In this document: piece by piece, positions 42,081 to 49,448 of the stretch
How positions within the stretch are numbered: the stretch's first letter is position 1
Layout of the letters: the number at the start of each line of letters is the position of its first letter
Assembly: GCA_036262035.1 (NCBI GenBank)
Contig: DATAJS010000031.1
Span: forward strand, 62,001-126,000
Reading direction: 5' to 3'
DNA from: Burkholderiales bacterium
GTDB taxonomy: Bacteria; Pseudomonadota; Gammaproteobacteria; Burkholderiales; SG8-41
DNA: 64,000 bases
Notes under the pieces: generated by a model
Seen by the model: the letters and a program-made list of their open reading frames with translations, nothing else
Databases searched by the model: none
Told to the model about the DNA's origin: nothing
Translations under genes and position numbers: made by a program

Positions 42081-42548
42081 ATGAAAATCAACCGCAAGAG
42101 CGTTTCGTTGTTCATTGCAGCATCCGCCCTTTCGCTTGCGGCGGTGGGCACCGCGCCAGCTGCTGCGGCGCCCGCGCCGGCGGCCACCGAGACACCGCCG
42201 GGCGTCGCTCCCGAGGAGATGCTCAAGCGCAACCAGGTGAGCGCCGCGCGCGACATCGGCGACGGCGATTTCCGCCGGGAGCAGGACAAGGGGCTCGGCG
42301 GCGATCGCGACGCCGCGCTGAAGGTGGCGCAGATGTTCAAGGCCGGATCGAACGGGGTGCCGAAGGACGAGCGCCGGATGGTGCAGTGGCTGCTGCACGC
42401 CTCGCAGCTCAACAACGGGGCGGCAAGCTACCAGCTCTACCAGTATTTCCTCGATCAGCGGCTGGACCGTGAAGCGGTGTTCTTCGAGAACCGGGCGATC
42501 GAGCAGGGCTTCACGCCGCCGCCGCGGGTCGACCCGCGGCGGGGCTGA
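42081..42548 (+). CDS. Secreted Sel1-like protein, paralogue of the caspase C-terminal module
   Basis: A 155-residue protein with signal peptide (about 1-30, ending APAAAA). Residues of about 55-150 align with the end of the caspase-family protein at 38742: GDRDAALKVAQMFKAGSNGVP against GDKDAAFRVGQMFERGSNGVP, then DERRMVQWLLHAS, LYQYF and ENRAIEQGF. It has no protease domain. Its stop abuts the convergent phosphatase stop, with both stops inside the palindrome TGATCA, leaving no room for a terminator. It may bind the same partner as the caspase module. Confidence 0.75.
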   Translation: MKINRKSVSLFIAASALSLAAVGTAPAAAAPAPAATETPPGVAPEEMLKRNQVSAARDIGDGDFRREQDKGLGGDRDAALKVAQMFKAGSNGVPKDERRMVQWLLHASQLNNGAASYQLYQYFLDQRLDREAVFFENRAIEQGFTPPPRVDPRRG

Positions 42549-43298
42549 TCAGGCGCCGGACTCGGCGTTGCACCACACCGCGAGGGCGGAGTAGTTGTCC
42601 TGGCCCTTGCGGCCGCGGGCGAGCACCCGCGCTTCGAGCAACCTCAGCCATTCCTCCGCCGAAGCGGCGTCGTCCAGCGTGCTCTGGAGCTCCGCTTCCT
42701 CCACGTATTCCCACAGGCCGTCGGTGCAGAGCAGGAACTTGTCGCGATCCTGCAGCTCGTAGGGCTGCTCGGTGACGCGCGGCTCGAAGCCGTCGAGATC
42801 GCCCATGGCCGCCAGCAGCTTGCTGCGGTCGGGCGCGGTGCGCAGGTCTTTCGGATCGAGGAGCCCTGCTTCGACGAGGCTTTGCACCACGCTGTGATCC
42901 CGCGTCTGCGCCACGATCGCGTGGTTGCGGAAACAGTAGAGGCGCGAATCGCCGAGATGGCCCCACGTCGCGAGGCCGCGCTCGAAATCGACTGCGAGCA
43001 CCACCGCGGTGGTGCGCATGTCGCCGATCTCGTCGTTGAGCTGCTGGGTGCGCACGACCATCTCGTTGGCGTTGCGCATCGCGGCCTCGATAGCCGTGCC
43101 GCTGCAGTCGTGCCGTTCGCGGAACCAGCCCAGGGTCTCCTGGACGACCAGCTTGGAAGCGACGTCGCCGCCGCGATGCCCGCCGGCGCCGTCCGCGACG
43201 ACGCAGAAGCAGACACCGGGCCCCGACCAGAAGCCGCACGCATCCTGGTTACTCGAGCGCCCCCCGGCTCTGGACAGGACTGCTATCTCCAACTGCAT
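42549..43298 (-). CDS. PP2C-family Ser/Thr phosphatase (PppA-like, T6SS-linked)
   Basis: A 249-residue cytoplasmic phosphatase. PP2C motifs are in order: NQDACGFW, VVADGAGGHRGGDVAS, MRTTAVVLAVD, GHLGDSRLY, TRDHSVV, LLCTDGLWEYV and GQDNYSALAV. All the metal-binding Asp positions I can judge are present. In T6SS clusters this enzyme removes phosphates from Fha and other kinase targets and so switches the system off. It follows the tagH gene by 9 bases and is co-transcribed with it. Confidence 0.9.
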   Translation of the reverse strand: MQLEIAVLSRAGGRSSNQDACGFWSGPGVCFCVVADGAGGHRGGDVASKLVVQETLGWFRERHDCSGTAIEAAMRNANEMVVRTQQLNDEIGDMRTTAVVLAVDFERGLATWGHLGDSRLYCFRNHAIVAQTRDHSVVQSLVEAGLLDPKDLRTAPDRSKLLAAMGDLDGFEPRVTEQPYELQDRDKFLLCTDGLWEYVEEAELQSTLDDAASAEEWLRLLEARVLARGRKGQDNYSALAVWCNAESGA

Positions 43299-43307
43299 AT
43301 CGAATCC

Positions 43308-45053
43308 CTACCGCTGGTTGGCGGCGTCTTCCTGTTCCAGTTTATCTATTTGCGCTTCGTATGCGCGCAGGAATTCTTTTCCGAACAGCGTTTGAAAGTC
43401 GTCCTGCGCTTCTTTCGAGATCTCGCGGTAGAGCTGTTCGTAGAGCTCCCACAGTCGCGCGCGGCGGCTCCCGGGAAGAATCGAGCCGAGCACGCTCTTC
43501 TTCGTGAGGCGCCCTTCGAGCTGCACGGGGTCGAATCTGCCCAGCACCCCTTCCAGCGCCGCGCGCATGCCCGCCATGAAGCCGAACTGGTGCGATCGGA
43601 GATCGTTGTATGCATCTCGCATCGCGTCGGCGGCTGTCATGAAACCCCTGCCCTGCGGATTGAGCAGGTTCTGGAACGCGGCGTCGACGGTCGGCGAAAA
43701 CTTCAGCGGATTGTTCTCGCGCGCCACGATGACCGTGGCCTGCGCGCGCACTTCGCGCTTCGTCAGCGCGCGGGCGAGCAGGAGATCGAGGGTGCCGCGC
43801 AGCGATTCGTGCATGAGCCGGCCGATCAGATGCATCAGCTCCGGCGTGAGGCCGCCCGGCGGGAGCTTGAGCTCCGTCGCGCGCGCGCCTTCGAGGAACG
43901 CCGCGAGCAGCGCATCGGGCGGCGCGCTCGGCGCGGTCGGCGCGGGCGCGTGAGCCGGTGCGGTGTACGGCGCCGCAGCCGGTGGCGCGGGTTGCGCGGG
44001 AGGCGGCGCCGGTGCGCGCTGCGGCGCGATGGGCGCGTCGATCCGCGGTGCGAAGTCCTGCTGGGGTTTGGCCGCCGCGGCCGCGCGCTTGGGCGACGGC
44101 AGGATGACCGTCTTGATCTCCTCGGTGGGGCTGTCGTCCTGCGCGGTGTCCCAAGACAACATCATGCCGCCGGGGTTGCCCGCCGCCGGCGGCGCCGCAG
44201 GCTTCGGCGCAGGCGGCGGCTCGACGGCCGCCCTGGGCGGCGGATCGGTGATCTCGGGCTTGGGTCGCGGCATCTGGAATGCCCCGGAGAGGATCGGCGC
44301 GTCGTCGCGCTGCGACGCGGGCTGGGGCGATTTCTCCGGCGCGAACGGCGCGAGCGGATCGGTGCCGTGACCCGCGAGCGGATCCTGCGGCCCGAGCGGG
44401 TCCCACGTGCTCGACTGCTTCAGGCCGAAGAGGTCGTCGACGCTCTGTCCAGCGGCCGGCGTGAGATTGAGGGGATCGGCGGCGGGCGCGGCGGCGGAAC
44501 GCGGCGCGGGCGCGGGGGTCGCCTGTGGCAGCAGGTCGGCGAACGGATCGAAATCCGCGGGGATTCCGCCGGCATGCTGCGGCCCGCCGCTCGCGGGCGG
44601 CAAGCCGAACGGATCGTGCGGCGCAGGGGCTGCATAGGCATTGGGCTGCACCGGCGGTTGCGCCGCGGGGGCAGGCAGCAGATCCGCGAAAGGATCGTCG
44701 GGAAGGACCGGCGCGGGCGCCGCCGCGGCGAGCGCACGGCCCGACAGCGTGGCGCGCAGCGAGTATTCGCCGATCCTGAGCTCGTCGCCGTTGCGGATCG
44801 GGACTTCGTTGCCGCTGCCCACCGCGGTCCCGTTGACGAGCGTGGGCGTCGCGCTGCCCAGGTCGCGCAGCACGAACATGCCGCCGCGGAACGCGACTTC
44901 GGCCTGGGTGCGTGAGATGTAGCGCTTGTCGTCGGGCAGGACGAGCGTATTGCCTTCGGCCCTCCCGATGCTGCCGCCCATCTCGTCGAATTCCGCGTGC
45001 AGCGGCTCGAGCAGCGGCTGGTTGGCGAGAGTGGTGGCCTCGATTTTCAACAT
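43308..45053 (-). CDS. tagH: T6SS FHA-domain protein TagH (Fha1/ImpI-like)
   Basis: A 581-residue protein. The N-terminal FHA domain (about 25-95) has GGSIGRAEGNTLVLPD, YISRTQAEV and LVNGT; the usual SRxH histidine is replaced by Gln. A 280-residue Pro/Ala-rich linker follows, containing repeated DPF/DPL motifs (DPFADLLP twice, DPFGLP, DPLGP, DPLAG) and a KTVILPSP motif with Thr315. The C-terminal 200 residues match the T6SS-FHA C-terminal domain (DALLAAFLEGAR ... LLNPQGRGFMTAADAM). It would read threonine phosphorylation and trigger secretion. Diverges from the small gene at 45231. Confidence 0.92.
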   Translation of the reverse strand: MLKIEATTLANQPLLEPLHAEFDEMGGSIGRAEGNTLVLPDDKRYISRTQAEVAFRGGMFVLRDLGSATPTLVNGTAVGSGNEVPIRNGDELRIGEYSLRATLSGRALAAAAPAPVLPDDPFADLLPAPAAQPPVQPNAYAAPAPHDPFGLPPASGGPQHAGGIPADFDPFADLLPQATPAPAPRSAAAPAADPLNLTPAAGQSVDDLFGLKQSSTWDPLGPQDPLAGHGTDPLAPFAPEKSPQPASQRDDAPILSGAFQMPRPKPEITDPPPRAAVEPPPAPKPAAPPAAGNPGGMMLSWDTAQDDSPTEEIKTVILPSPKRAAAAAKPQQDFAPRIDAPIAPQRAPAPPPAQPAPPAAAPYTAPAHAPAPTAPSAPPDALLAAFLEGARATELKLPPGGLTPELMHLIGRLMHESLRGTLDLLLARALTKREVRAQATVIVARENNPLKFSPTVDAAFQNLLNPQGRGFMTAADAMRDAYNDLRSHQFGFMAGMRAALEGVLGRFDPVQLEGRLTKKSVLGSILPGSRRARLWELYEQLYREISKEAQDDFQTLFGKEFLRAYEAQIDKLEQEDAANQR

Positions 45054-45187
45054 AGAACAGCGTAGTGAGTCGTGTGGCTGGCGCCCGTTGAACGATTGTA
45101 GTCGACCTTGCGCAGCGGCTCACCGCGTATGGCGACTCGCGTCACTGCAATAATGCCGTTTTCCCTCGAGGCCTCGCACCGTTGCAA

Positions 45188-45193
45188 TATACT
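45188..45193 (+). promoter_or_regulatory. -10 box candidate for the small gene at 45231
   Basis: TATACT lies in an AT-richer patch of the divergent tagH gap, 38 bases before the ATG at 45231. I see no convincing -35 hexamer, so this is weak. Confidence 0.3.
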
Positions 45194-45230
45194 TCGGCTC
45201 TTCACACTGTTTTCGATGATCGGTGACGCG

Positions 45231-45500
45231 ATGGATCCGGTATTGCTCGCCAGCAACAGCACGATCGTCATGGGTCAGCTCGCGCCTCAGATGGCGTCGC
45301 TGACGTCGGCCATGCCGCACCTTCTCAGCCTCGGCCCCAACATGGAGCAGCTCGTCGGGATGGGACGCGCGATGTTCCAGGGCGCGCTGACCATCCCCCC
45401 GGCTTCTCCCGTGCAGGCGAGCTACATCCAGGGCATCCAGGATCTCGCGGGCGTGATCGGTCAAGCTGCGAAGGCTGCACAAGGCGGCGGCGCGGCGTAG
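45231..45500 (+). CDS. Small unknown protein between tagH and PAAR
   Basis: An 89-residue protein rich in Ala, Met, Gln and Leu (MDPVLLASNSTIVMGQLAPQ at its start), with alternating hydrophobic stretches, the motif GALTIPPASPVQASYIQGIQ and a Gly/Ala end. There is no signal peptide or Cys. It is the only plus-strand gene within the leftward T6SS arm and converges on the PAAR gene with a one-base gap. I do not recognise a family. The location suggests a T6SS accessory, effector-chaperone or structural role. Another in-frame ATG at 45216 would add five residues. Confidence 0.6.
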   Translation: MDPVLLASNSTIVMGQLAPQMASLTSAMPHLLSLGPNMEQLVGMGRAMFQGALTIPPASPVQASYIQGIQDLAGVIGQAAKAAQGGGAA

Positions 45501-45501
45501 C

Positions 45502-45795
45502 TCAGGGGCCGATCATCACGGTGGGCAGGCCGAGCACGATCACGCCGCCGTGAGCGGTCGGATCGCCGATTCGCGCCGCCATCAGGTTGTTGATCATCAC
45601 CGTCGGCGAGCCCATCACGATGACGTCCGGCGGTCCCACGCAGAGACACTGATCGGTCACGCGCGCGGCCGGCAGAAAGCCGATGATCACGTTGGGCGAG
45701 CACGGCGGCAGGATCGGCCCGCCGACGTGGGGAATGCCCGGCGGCGTCACCATCGGACACGTGTGCATATCGGTGATGCGTGCAGCAGGCGGCAT
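45502..45795 (-). CDS. PAAR-domain spike-tip protein
   Basis: A 97-residue protein made only of a PAAR domain: the repeats PAARITD, PAARVTD and AARIGD, with His/Cys metal ligands (HTCPM, HVGGP, CLCVG, AHGG). It would cap the VgrG trimer and sharpen the T6SS needle. There is no N- or C-terminal effector extension. It lies 45 bases after the vgrG stop on the same strand, as the last gene of the leftward operon. Confidence 0.93.
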   Translation of the reverse strand: MPPAARITDMHTCPMVTPPGIPHVGGPILPPCSPNVIIGFLPAARVTDQCLCVGPPDVIVMGSPTVMINNLMAARIGDPTAHGGVIVLGLPTVMIGP

Positions 45796-45840
45796 GAGGT
45801 CGCTCCTCGCTGTCGATAGATTGTTAAACGCGCCGCGCGA

Positions 45841-48042
45841 TCATTCGCAGGACTTGCTGCCCGACGCCGAGTCGTCGGCCTGCGTCGGCTCGGTCGGGGC
45901 GGCTTCCTTCGGGGCCTCCGGCGCATCGGCACTGCATCCGCTGCCGCTGCCGGCCGCGCCCCCGCTGTTGATCAGCACCATCGTGCCCTGGATCGTCACC
46001 CCGGCGGGGCCGATGTCGATGAAGTTGCCGCCGACCTTGAGCGAGAGCTGCATGCCGGCCTCGATGACGCACGTCATGCCGGCTTTGAGATGGATCGCCA
46101 TCCCGGAGTCGAGCGCGGTGTTCATGGCGACCTTCTGGTGGAGATCGGCGTCGGTGGTGAGCGAAACCTTGCCGGTCACCTTCTCGGCCTTCTTGCCCTT
46201 GATCGTGAGGTGCTGATCGCCGTCGATCTGCTCCTTGTGCGCGCCCTTGACGATGTGGTCGTAATTGCCGCCGACGAGCTCCTCGCGGTTCTCGGCGATC
46301 TTGATGATCTCGTGCCGCTTCACTTCCTTGTGCCGGTCCTGATAGATCTGGATGCGGTGATCGCCCTCCGTACCGCCGTCCTTGCCGCCGACGATCGTGT
46401 GCCGGTCGTGCAGCACGCGCTCCATCATGTCGTTCTTCACGCGCACGTCGTAGTTCTTCTCGCCGTGGATGAAGATCTGCTCCCTGTCCTTGGTGTCGTC
46501 GAACCTGAGCTCGTTGTAGCCGACGCCGCCCTTGGTCGAGTTGGTCTTGATGCCGCTCACGTTGGGGTCGTGCTTGTGCTTGCCGTCCAGGCCCTGACCG
46601 AGGTACGGGTGTTTCTGGAGGGCGTTGTATACGCTGCCGGTGACGAGCGGCTGATCGGGGTCGCCTTCGAGGAACGACACCAGCACTTCCTGGCCGATCC
46701 GCGGAATGAAGTTGGCGCCCCAGTTCTTGCCCGCCCACACCTGCGCGACGCGTATCCAGCACGAGCTGTTCTCGTCCTCCTCGCCGACGCGGTCCCAGTG
46801 GAACTGCACCTTGATGCGTCCGTATTCGTCGGTGTGAATCTCGTCGCCCGAGGGTCCCACCACGAACGCCGTCTGCAGGCCCTGCACCACCGGCTTGGGC
46901 GTTATCCTCGCGGGACGGAAAGGCGTCGGAGTATTGAGTGCGGTGAAGCTGCAGCCGTAGTCCGTGCCGCCCGCCTCCATCGCTTCGTAGTCGCTGTACT
47001 CGCACTGGTGGGTAGCCGAGGTGACGAGGTACTCGCGGTTCTGATCGCCGCGCGGAAACCCCTTCAGCTTGAACGTGCACCCGCACGCGAGCCCGCGCGA
47101 GATCGTCGTGGCGTGAGCAAGCTCGTACTGTACGTGCAGCTCTTCGATGCGCGTCACGGCGACGTGCAGGCCTTCGCCGCGGTCGTCGTACTCGCCCGGG
47201 TAGTCGTACACCTCGTACGTGCCGAGCTCGTTCTGCTTGGGCTCCTCGCGGTTCGCATTGCGGTCGACGCGGGGCTCCTTGAAGTTGTAGTCGTTGGTCG
47301 CATAGGAGCCCGGCTGCACTTCGTAGCCGAAAGTCCAGCGCGTCACCGCCTCCTTCTCGGGGCGCACGCGATCGAGCGGCTGGTACGGAAGCGTCTCGTA
47401 TCCCGCGAACGGCCCGTGGCCGCTGATCGAATCGGTGATCACCATCGTGTGGCGGCCTTCCGCGTGGCGGAAGTAGTAGTACATGCCTTCCTGCTCCATG
47501 AGCCGCGAGACGAAGTTGAAGTCGGTCTCTCGATACTGCACGCAGTACTCCCACGGCGAGTATTGGCCCTTCAGGTCGAGCTCGTAATCCGCGACGGCGT
47601 GATCCGCGAACACTTCCTCGATGATGTCGGGGATCGACTTCTTCTGGAAGATCCTGCAATCGGCCGTGCGCGTGAGGAACCACAGCCACGGCCGCACGCT
47701 GGCCTGGTAGGTGTTATAGCGTCCGCGCATTCCGGTCTGGGAAAAACGCGTGACGAAGCCGTTGAAGTACCGGAAGCCCTCGGTCTCGAGCTCGAGCTTG
47801 ACGGTGACGTTCTTGCCGAGGATCTCGTCGGCCGCGATGTCGTTGCGAGCGCTCAGCAGATCGATCTCGAACTCGGACAGGCGGCCGAGCTCTTCGCGCG
47901 CGGTCATGCGGTGGAACAGCAGGTCGTCGTCCAGCGGCGTGACGATCTTCATCGTCGGGTCTCTGCGCACGCTCGATTGTCCGGAGCTCGAACTCGAAGC
48001 GGCCGTGCCGGAATTCATCGGGGATTTCAAAGAGACTGCCAT
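45841..48042 (-). CDS. tssI: T6SS spike protein VgrG
   Basis: A 733-residue homologue of the phage gp27/gp5 spike that trimerises on the Hcp tube. The N-terminal gp27-like region contains FLTRTADCRIFQKKSIPDII and CVQYRETDFNFVSRLMEQEG; the OB-fold has DEYGRIKVQFHWDR and SSCWIRVAQVWAG; GQEVLVSFLEGDPDQP and a beta-helix tail follow. After IQGTMVLINSGG the C terminus is a 35-residue Ala/Pro/Glu tail with cysteines, too short to be an effector domain. Start ATG with GTGGAG upstream, which also holds the stop of the preceding gene. Confidence 0.95.
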   Translation of the reverse strand: MAVSLKSPMNSGTAASSSSSGQSSVRRDPTMKIVTPLDDDLLFHRMTAREELGRLSEFEIDLLSARNDIAADEILGKNVTVKLELETEGFRYFNGFVTRFSQTGMRGRYNTYQASVRPWLWFLTRTADCRIFQKKSIPDIIEEVFADHAVADYELDLKGQYSPWEYCVQYRETDFNFVSRLMEQEGMYYYFRHAEGRHTMVITDSISGHGPFAGYETLPYQPLDRVRPEKEAVTRWTFGYEVQPGSYATNDYNFKEPRVDRNANREEPKQNELGTYEVYDYPGEYDDRGEGLHVAVTRIEELHVQYELAHATTISRGLACGCTFKLKGFPRGDQNREYLVTSATHQCEYSDYEAMEAGGTDYGCSFTALNTPTPFRPARITPKPVVQGLQTAFVVGPSGDEIHTDEYGRIKVQFHWDRVGEEDENSSCWIRVAQVWAGKNWGANFIPRIGQEVLVSFLEGDPDQPLVTGSVYNALQKHPYLGQGLDGKHKHDPNVSGIKTNSTKGGVGYNELRFDDTKDREQIFIHGEKNYDVRVKNDMMERVLHDRHTIVGGKDGGTEGDHRIQIYQDRHKEVKRHEIIKIAENREELVGGNYDHIVKGAHKEQIDGDQHLTIKGKKAEKVTGKVSLTTDADLHQKVAMNTALDSGMAIHLKAGMTCVIEAGMQLSLKVGGNFIDIGPAGVTIQGTMVLINSGGAAGSGSGCSADAPEAPKEAAPTEPTQADDSASGSKSCE

Positions 48043-48047
48043 GGGCT

Positions 48048-49427
48048 TTACTCCACAGGGTTACGGCCCGCTTTGCGCGCCGTGACGACGAGTCCTCGCA
48101 CGGGCGAGCCGGCTTCCTGACGCAGGACGTCTTCGACGAGCTCGCAGGGCTCGAAGCCGCACTCGGCGAGGGTCTTCTCGATATAGGCGCTGGTGTGCGA
48201 GTAGCGGCCGTGCGGGTTGATGCGATGCCCTTGGGGCGCCTCGGCGTCGTCGGCGCGCTCGACGGTGAAGACCAGCCAGCCGCCGGGCCGCAACGCGCCT
48301 GCCGCCGCGCGCGTCACGGCGTCGAGCGGGCCGAAGTAGCACAAGGTATCCGCGGACAGGACGACGTCGTAGGCGTCGTGGCGGGCGGTGAGGAACTGCG
48401 TGAGCTCTTCCTCGGCGAGCGCGTCGTAGATGCCGCGCGAGCGCGCCTGCTCGAGCATGCCGCCCGAGAGATCGACGCCCTCCAGCCTCGACGCATACTT
48501 CGCTACGAGCGGCCCGCACAAACCGGTGCCGCAGCCCGCGTCGAGCAGGACGAGGCGCTTGTCGGCAGGAATGCCGCGGCGGCGCAGCGCGGCTTCGACC
48601 AGCTCGGGCGCCTTGTAGCCGAGGTTCGCGAGCTTCGCGTCGAAGGTCAGCGCGAAGGTGTCGAAGCCGTGCCGGATGAATGCATCGGAGGCGCGGTCCG
48701 GCACGTCCTTCCCGCCCAGACACGCAGCGAGCAGATGCTGCGCGAGCGGACTGTCCGGCTCGTGCGCCAGCCAGTCCCGATACGTCTGCGCCGCTTTGTC
48801 GATCTCGCCGATAGCGGTGTAGATCGCGCCGACCTGGCGCCGTGAGTTCGGGTCCGAAGGCCGCAGCTCGATCGCCTTGCCGTGACTTTTCAGCGAGCCC
48901 TGGATATCGCCGATGTCGCCGAGGAGGTTGCCGTAGTTGTGGTGCGCCTCCGCGTTCATCGGGTCGAGCTCGATCGCCCGTTCGTAGACGCGCTTCGCCT
49001 CGTCGAACCGACGCTGGATGCCGTACACGACGCCGAGATTGCAATGGGCTTTGGAACTGTCCGGCGCCATCGCCGCCGCGCGCTCGAACGCTTCGAGCGC
49101 CTCGTCGACGCGCCCGGTCGCGAGCAGCACGTTGCCGAGGTTGACGTAACGCTCGCCGACCGTCGGGTCCGCTTCCAGCGATTGCCTGATGAGCTCGACC
49201 GCTTCGGCGCGCCGGCCGCGCGTCATGGCGATCATGCCGAGGAAGTTCAGCGCGTCCGGGTGGTCCGGCACGACTTCGAGGATGCGGCGATAGATCGTCT
49301 CGGCATCGTCGAGCTTGCCTTCGCTGTGCATGCTCACCGCGATCGCAAGCGCATCGTCGAGAGAGATCTCGGTCGGTTCCTCGGCCGTGCTTGCGGCTTT
49401 CTCGGTCTCTACCATCGGCGCCGGCAT
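48048..49427 (-). CDS. TPR-repeat SAM-dependent methyltransferase fusion
   Basis: A 459-residue cytoplasmic protein. Residues of about 20-240 hold six or so TPR repeats (AETIYRRILEVVPDHPDALN, EAFERAAAMAPDSSKAHCNLG and so on). Residues of about 260-450 form a class I methyltransferase with SAM motif I VLLDAGCGTGLCG and later motifs GVDLSGGMLEQA and DVVLSADTLCYF. It lies between clpV and vgrG in the T6SS operon, 5 bases before vgrG. The substrate is unknown; it could modify a T6SS component or be a secreted cargo. The downstream ATG at 49415 is an alternative start. Confidence 0.85.
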   Translation of the reverse strand: MPAPMVETEKAASTAEEPTEISLDDALAIAVSMHSEGKLDDAETIYRRILEVVPDHPDALNFLGMIAMTRGRRAEAVELIRQSLEADPTVGERYVNLGNVLLATGRVDEALEAFERAAAMAPDSSKAHCNLGVVYGIQRRFDEAKRVYERAIELDPMNAEAHHNYGNLLGDIGDIQGSLKSHGKAIELRPSDPNSRRQVGAIYTAIGEIDKAAQTYRDWLAHEPDSPLAQHLLAACLGGKDVPDRASDAFIRHGFDTFALTFDAKLANLGYKAPELVEAALRRRGIPADKRLVLLDAGCGTGLCGPLVAKYASRLEGVDLSGGMLEQARSRGIYDALAEEELTQFLTARHDAYDVVLSADTLCYFGPLDAVTRAAAGALRPGGWLVFTVERADDAEAPQGHRINPHGRYSHTSAYIEKTLAECGFEPCELVEDVLRQEAGSPVRGLVVTARKAGRNPVE

Positions 49428-49448
49428 CCCTTCGGCTCGAACCCCATC

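Noticed and set aside
42882-44915. 677-codon plus-strand frame opposite the phosphatase and tagH genes.
   Set aside because: Arg/Val-rich shadow of two well-supported leftward genes, with no motifs.
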